Assembly: GCA_014380255.1 (NCBI GenBank)
Contig: JACMKG010000446.1
Span: forward strand, 1 to 6,798
Source of the DNA: Prolixibacteraceae bacterium
Lineage (GTDB): Bacteria; Bacteroidota; Bacteroidia; Bacteroidales; Prolixibacteraceae
Direction of reading: 5' to 3'
DNA: 6,798 nucleotides
Below, one piece after another: positions 5,344-6,798 of this stretch (positions are counted from its first letter, which is position 1; every line of letters starts with the position of its first letter). The notes beneath the pieces were generated by a model. It ran no database searches. It had not been told where the DNA came from and saw only the letters and a program-made list of their open reading frames with translations. Both the position numbers and the translations under genes were made by a program.

Positions 5344-5646
5344 TTATGCCCCAGAACTTCGCCCGCTTGAGCCAAAGCCTCCGGTGCGGATATTAGCCGG
5401 TACATGCCCGGGGGTGCGCATTTGCTGAAGTGTTGAGGGGCGATACCTCCCAGGATTGATCATCCCATTGGCAAGCAGGAACCAGCCGGCCCCATAATAC
5501 CTGTAATGCTGGTTGTTGATCACCGTATCACGGGTTTGCCCTTTCTTATCGGCACCTGTAATCCACTCGTCCTTTGGCTGGTTTGAACAAGCAGTGATTG
5601 CTCCAATCAGTACAGCCCCCAGTATAATAGAAGAAGATCGTTTCAT
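5344..5646 (-). CDS. Small lipoprotein with RTGGFG tail, partner of the ATP-grasp ligase (YgiB/YjfM-like by context)
   Basis: This is a 100-residue exported lipoprotein. MKRSSSIILGAVLIGAITAC is the signal peptide, with lipobox I17-T18-A19-C20. The mature part is about 80 residues with a tyrosine- and glycine-rich middle (HYRYYGAGWFLLANGMINPG, 47-66) and a flexible C-terminus, NIRTGGFGSSGRSSGA. From memory, E. coli YgiB (DUF1190 family, about twice this length) also ends in a TRGGFG motif followed by Ser/Gly-rich residues, and it likewise sits directly before a YgiC-type ligase. Length and overall sequence otherwise differ, so I call this a functional analogue or very diverged relative by context and tail, not a confirmed family member. 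It is anchored to a membrane, probably in the periplasm or at the outer membrane. A good promoter precedes it (5670-5699), and the ligase 176 bases downstream probably shares its transcript. The start at 5646 is the only one that gives a proper signal peptide. Confidence 0.75.
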   Translation of the reverse strand: MKRSSSIILGAVLIGAITACSNQPKDEWITGADKKGQTRDTVINNQHYRYYGAGWFLLANGMINPGRYRPSTLQQMRTPGHVPANIRTGGFGSSGRSSGA

Positions 5647-5669
5647 GAATATTTAATAGTTAGAATGCG

Positions 5670-5699
5670 TAAAAATAAGAAAGTTAATTATTTAAGCAA
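5670..5699 (-). promoter_or_regulatory. Promoter of the lipoprotein-ligase pair
   Basis: On the minus strand, TTG (complement of 5697-5699) is followed after 19 bases by TATTTTTA (complement of 5670-5677), seven of eight matches to TAnnTTTG. Spacing is ideal for the Bacteroidota primary sigma factor. Transcription would start about 18 bases before the lipoprotein ATG. The site lies in the 72-base gap after the epimerase gene, so the pair can be expressed independently of it. Confidence 0.5.
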
Positions 5700-5718
5700 T
5701 TCAGTGAATCTTACGTAA

Positions 5719-6798
5719 TTAATGTGCCAGTCGTTTCATACAATTCATCATCGAACGCGAGGTGTGGTAATTGCCTTTCCATATCTGGGATTTCATTGCC
5801 AGCTTTTCCTTGGGTTCTTTATCAATTCCGTTGGGGTACCAGTCGCCATGTTCATGATCAATGAGGTAAGTCTGGATATATTCCCATTGCTTTAAAAACA
5901 GGGAATGGTAGTTATGCCGATCGTCGGGAAAAAGCTCAGCCATCATAAGCAGCGAGTTCATTCCTTCGGCCTGTGCCCACCAGTTTTTGGTGTCTTTGAT
6001 AATGGTTAGCGTATCCTGTCCCTTGAAATAATATCCTGCTTCATAAAAACCGCCCACTTGGTTATCCCAGCCGTTATCAATGGCATGATCCACCATCTTT
6101 TTGGCTATCCGTAAGGTGAGGGTATCCTCTTTCAGTCCGGCCACTTCTGAAGCTTCGAGCATCAGATAAGCGGTTTCAATATCATGGCCAAAAGAGATAT
6201 GATCCAGCGTCCATCGCTTGGCTCGTACTTCTTCTGCTGAATCACGCAAGGAAAAAGGAATCAGGTCCTGGTTCATATACAATTGCAGATACCCTTTAGG
6301 GCGGGTGATCTGATCGCGTATAAGGGCAAGCATCATCATCATGCGTTCTTTCACAAGCGGATCAGGCCATGCACGGTACAGTTCGGTAAAAGCTTCCAGT
6401 AAATGTATCGAGCTGTTCTGATCTTTCGCCGGTGTTCCATCATAGCCTTCCTTTAGCGGGGTTCCATCACTTTCCAGGAACTGGAAATAGCCACCATGCT
6501 GAGGGTCATAGCTGTGCTTATCGAGCCAGAAGAAGGCCTTTTTGGCCAGCGTAAGTGCGGAAGTATCCTTTGCATGCCTTGCATAGGCTGAGAGCCCGTA
6601 AATGGCAAAAGCGTTCCCATAGGCCTCTTTCATGATCCTGCCTTGGTTTCCTGATCCGATCACATTTCCCTTTTGATCTACCAGTGTATAAAAGCCACCC
6701 AGTTGCTTGTCCCACATTTTGTCTTTCAGGAACTGCACCCCGTGGCGGGCAATCTGCAGATAATACTCTTTCTTCTCCGGGTAAAACTCAGCTAACGA
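5719..6798 (-). CDS. AGE-family sugar epimerase (cellobiose 2-epimerase / N-acylglucosamine 2-epimerase type), 5' end cut
   Basis: The frame is open to the right edge: 359 residues are present, beginning SLAEFYPEKKEYYLQIARHG. Family members are usually about 390-430 residues, so roughly 30-70 N-terminal residues, including any signal peptide, lie outside. The fold is an (alpha/alpha)6 barrel that epimerises the C2 position of a reducing sugar using histidines. Seen here (numbering from the edge): GGFYTLVDQKGN (34-45), SSIHLLEAFTELYRAW (129-144) with H132, ISFGHDIETAYLMLEA (201-216) with H205, WWAQAEGMNSLL (273-284) and WKGNYHTSR (340-348) with H345. GHDIE and the late YH match the general acid/base pair of cellobiose epimerases. 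Because both histidines remain, the enzyme is probably active, but whether it uses cellobiose, mannose, a manno-oligosaccharide or an N-acyl-amino sugar cannot be decided. The internal GTG at 6738 is not the start, since conserved-looking sequence continues upstream. It likely belongs to a carbohydrate locus to the right. Confidence 0.88.
   Translation of the reverse strand, partial: SLAEFYPEKKEYYLQIARHGVQFLKDKMWDKQLGGFYTLVDQKGNVIGSGNQGRIMKEAYGNAFAIYGLSAYARHAKDTSALTLAKKAFFWLDKHSYDPQHGGYFQFLESDGTPLKEGYDGTPAKDQNSSIHLLEAFTELYRAWPDPLVKERMMMMLALIRDQITRPKGYLQLYMNQDLIPFSLRDSAEEVRAKRWTLDHISFGHDIETAYLMLEASEVAGLKEDTLTLRIAKKMVDHAIDNGWDNQVGGFYEAGYYFKGQDTLTIIKDTKNWWAQAEGMNSLLMMAELFPDDRHNYHSLFLKQWEYIQTYLIDHEHGDWYPNGIDKEPKEKLAMKSQIWKGNYHTSRSMMNCMKRLAH

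Noticed and set aside
6736..6738. GTG 6738 as the start of the epimerase
   Set aside because: The frame remains open to the window edge and the upstream residues continue a plausible AGE helix; the missing length also fits an N-terminus outside the window.

Overview
The window looks like an ordinary chromosomal stretch of a Bacteroidota bacterium (Cytophagia, Flavobacteriia or a relative; the class cannot be settled from this sequence). The evidence is a receptor that begins with a signal peptide and a carboxypeptidase-regulatory-like domain in the Bacteroidota style, start codons without a Shine-Dalgarno sequence, promoter boxes of the TAnnTTTG type, and intergenic spaces filled with short A/T-rich tandem repeats of kinds I recall from this phylum.

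Layout. At the left edge, on the minus strand, is the N-terminus of a TonB-dependent-receptor-like outer membrane protein (1-416, cut by the window). A divergent 204-base gap separates it from three plus-strand genes: an unrecognised lipoprotein (621-1208), an NmrA-type NAD(P)-binding oxidoreductase (1461-2378) and an AraC-family regulator with a GyrI-like effector domain (2838-3710). These meet three minus-strand genes head-on at a strong bidirectional terminator (about 4000-4034). Reading leftwards from the right edge, the minus-strand genes are an AGE-family sugar epimerase (5719-6798, 5' end cut), a 100-residue lipoprotein (5344-5646) and a glutathionylspermidine-synthase-like ATP-grasp ligase (4040-5167).

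How the genes work together. The most meaningful unit is the lipoprotein plus ATP-grasp ligase pair. It has the same order as the ygiB-ygiC and yjfM-yjfC pairs of E. coli, and the lipoprotein ends in a short RTGGFG tail like that of YgiB. The ligase keeps the R-x-D...E-x-N set that holds Mg-ATP but has no amidase domain, so its true substrate is open. The epimerase probably belongs to a carbohydrate-use locus continuing to the right. The oxidoreductase and the AraC regulator are separated by 459 bases with a terminator, so they are probably independent transcripts.

The gene-free spaces hold at least five short-period repeat families: GCTGGC/CTAG-rich palindromes, 7-base GTYAAAA, 8-base TCARTCCT, CTTATTT-type, and CTATGTG spaced 9 and 8 bases apart. 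The araC gene and the ligase gene each lie between mirror-image copies of one or two of these families. There is no transposase, integrase, CRISPR array, tRNA or rRNA in the window.
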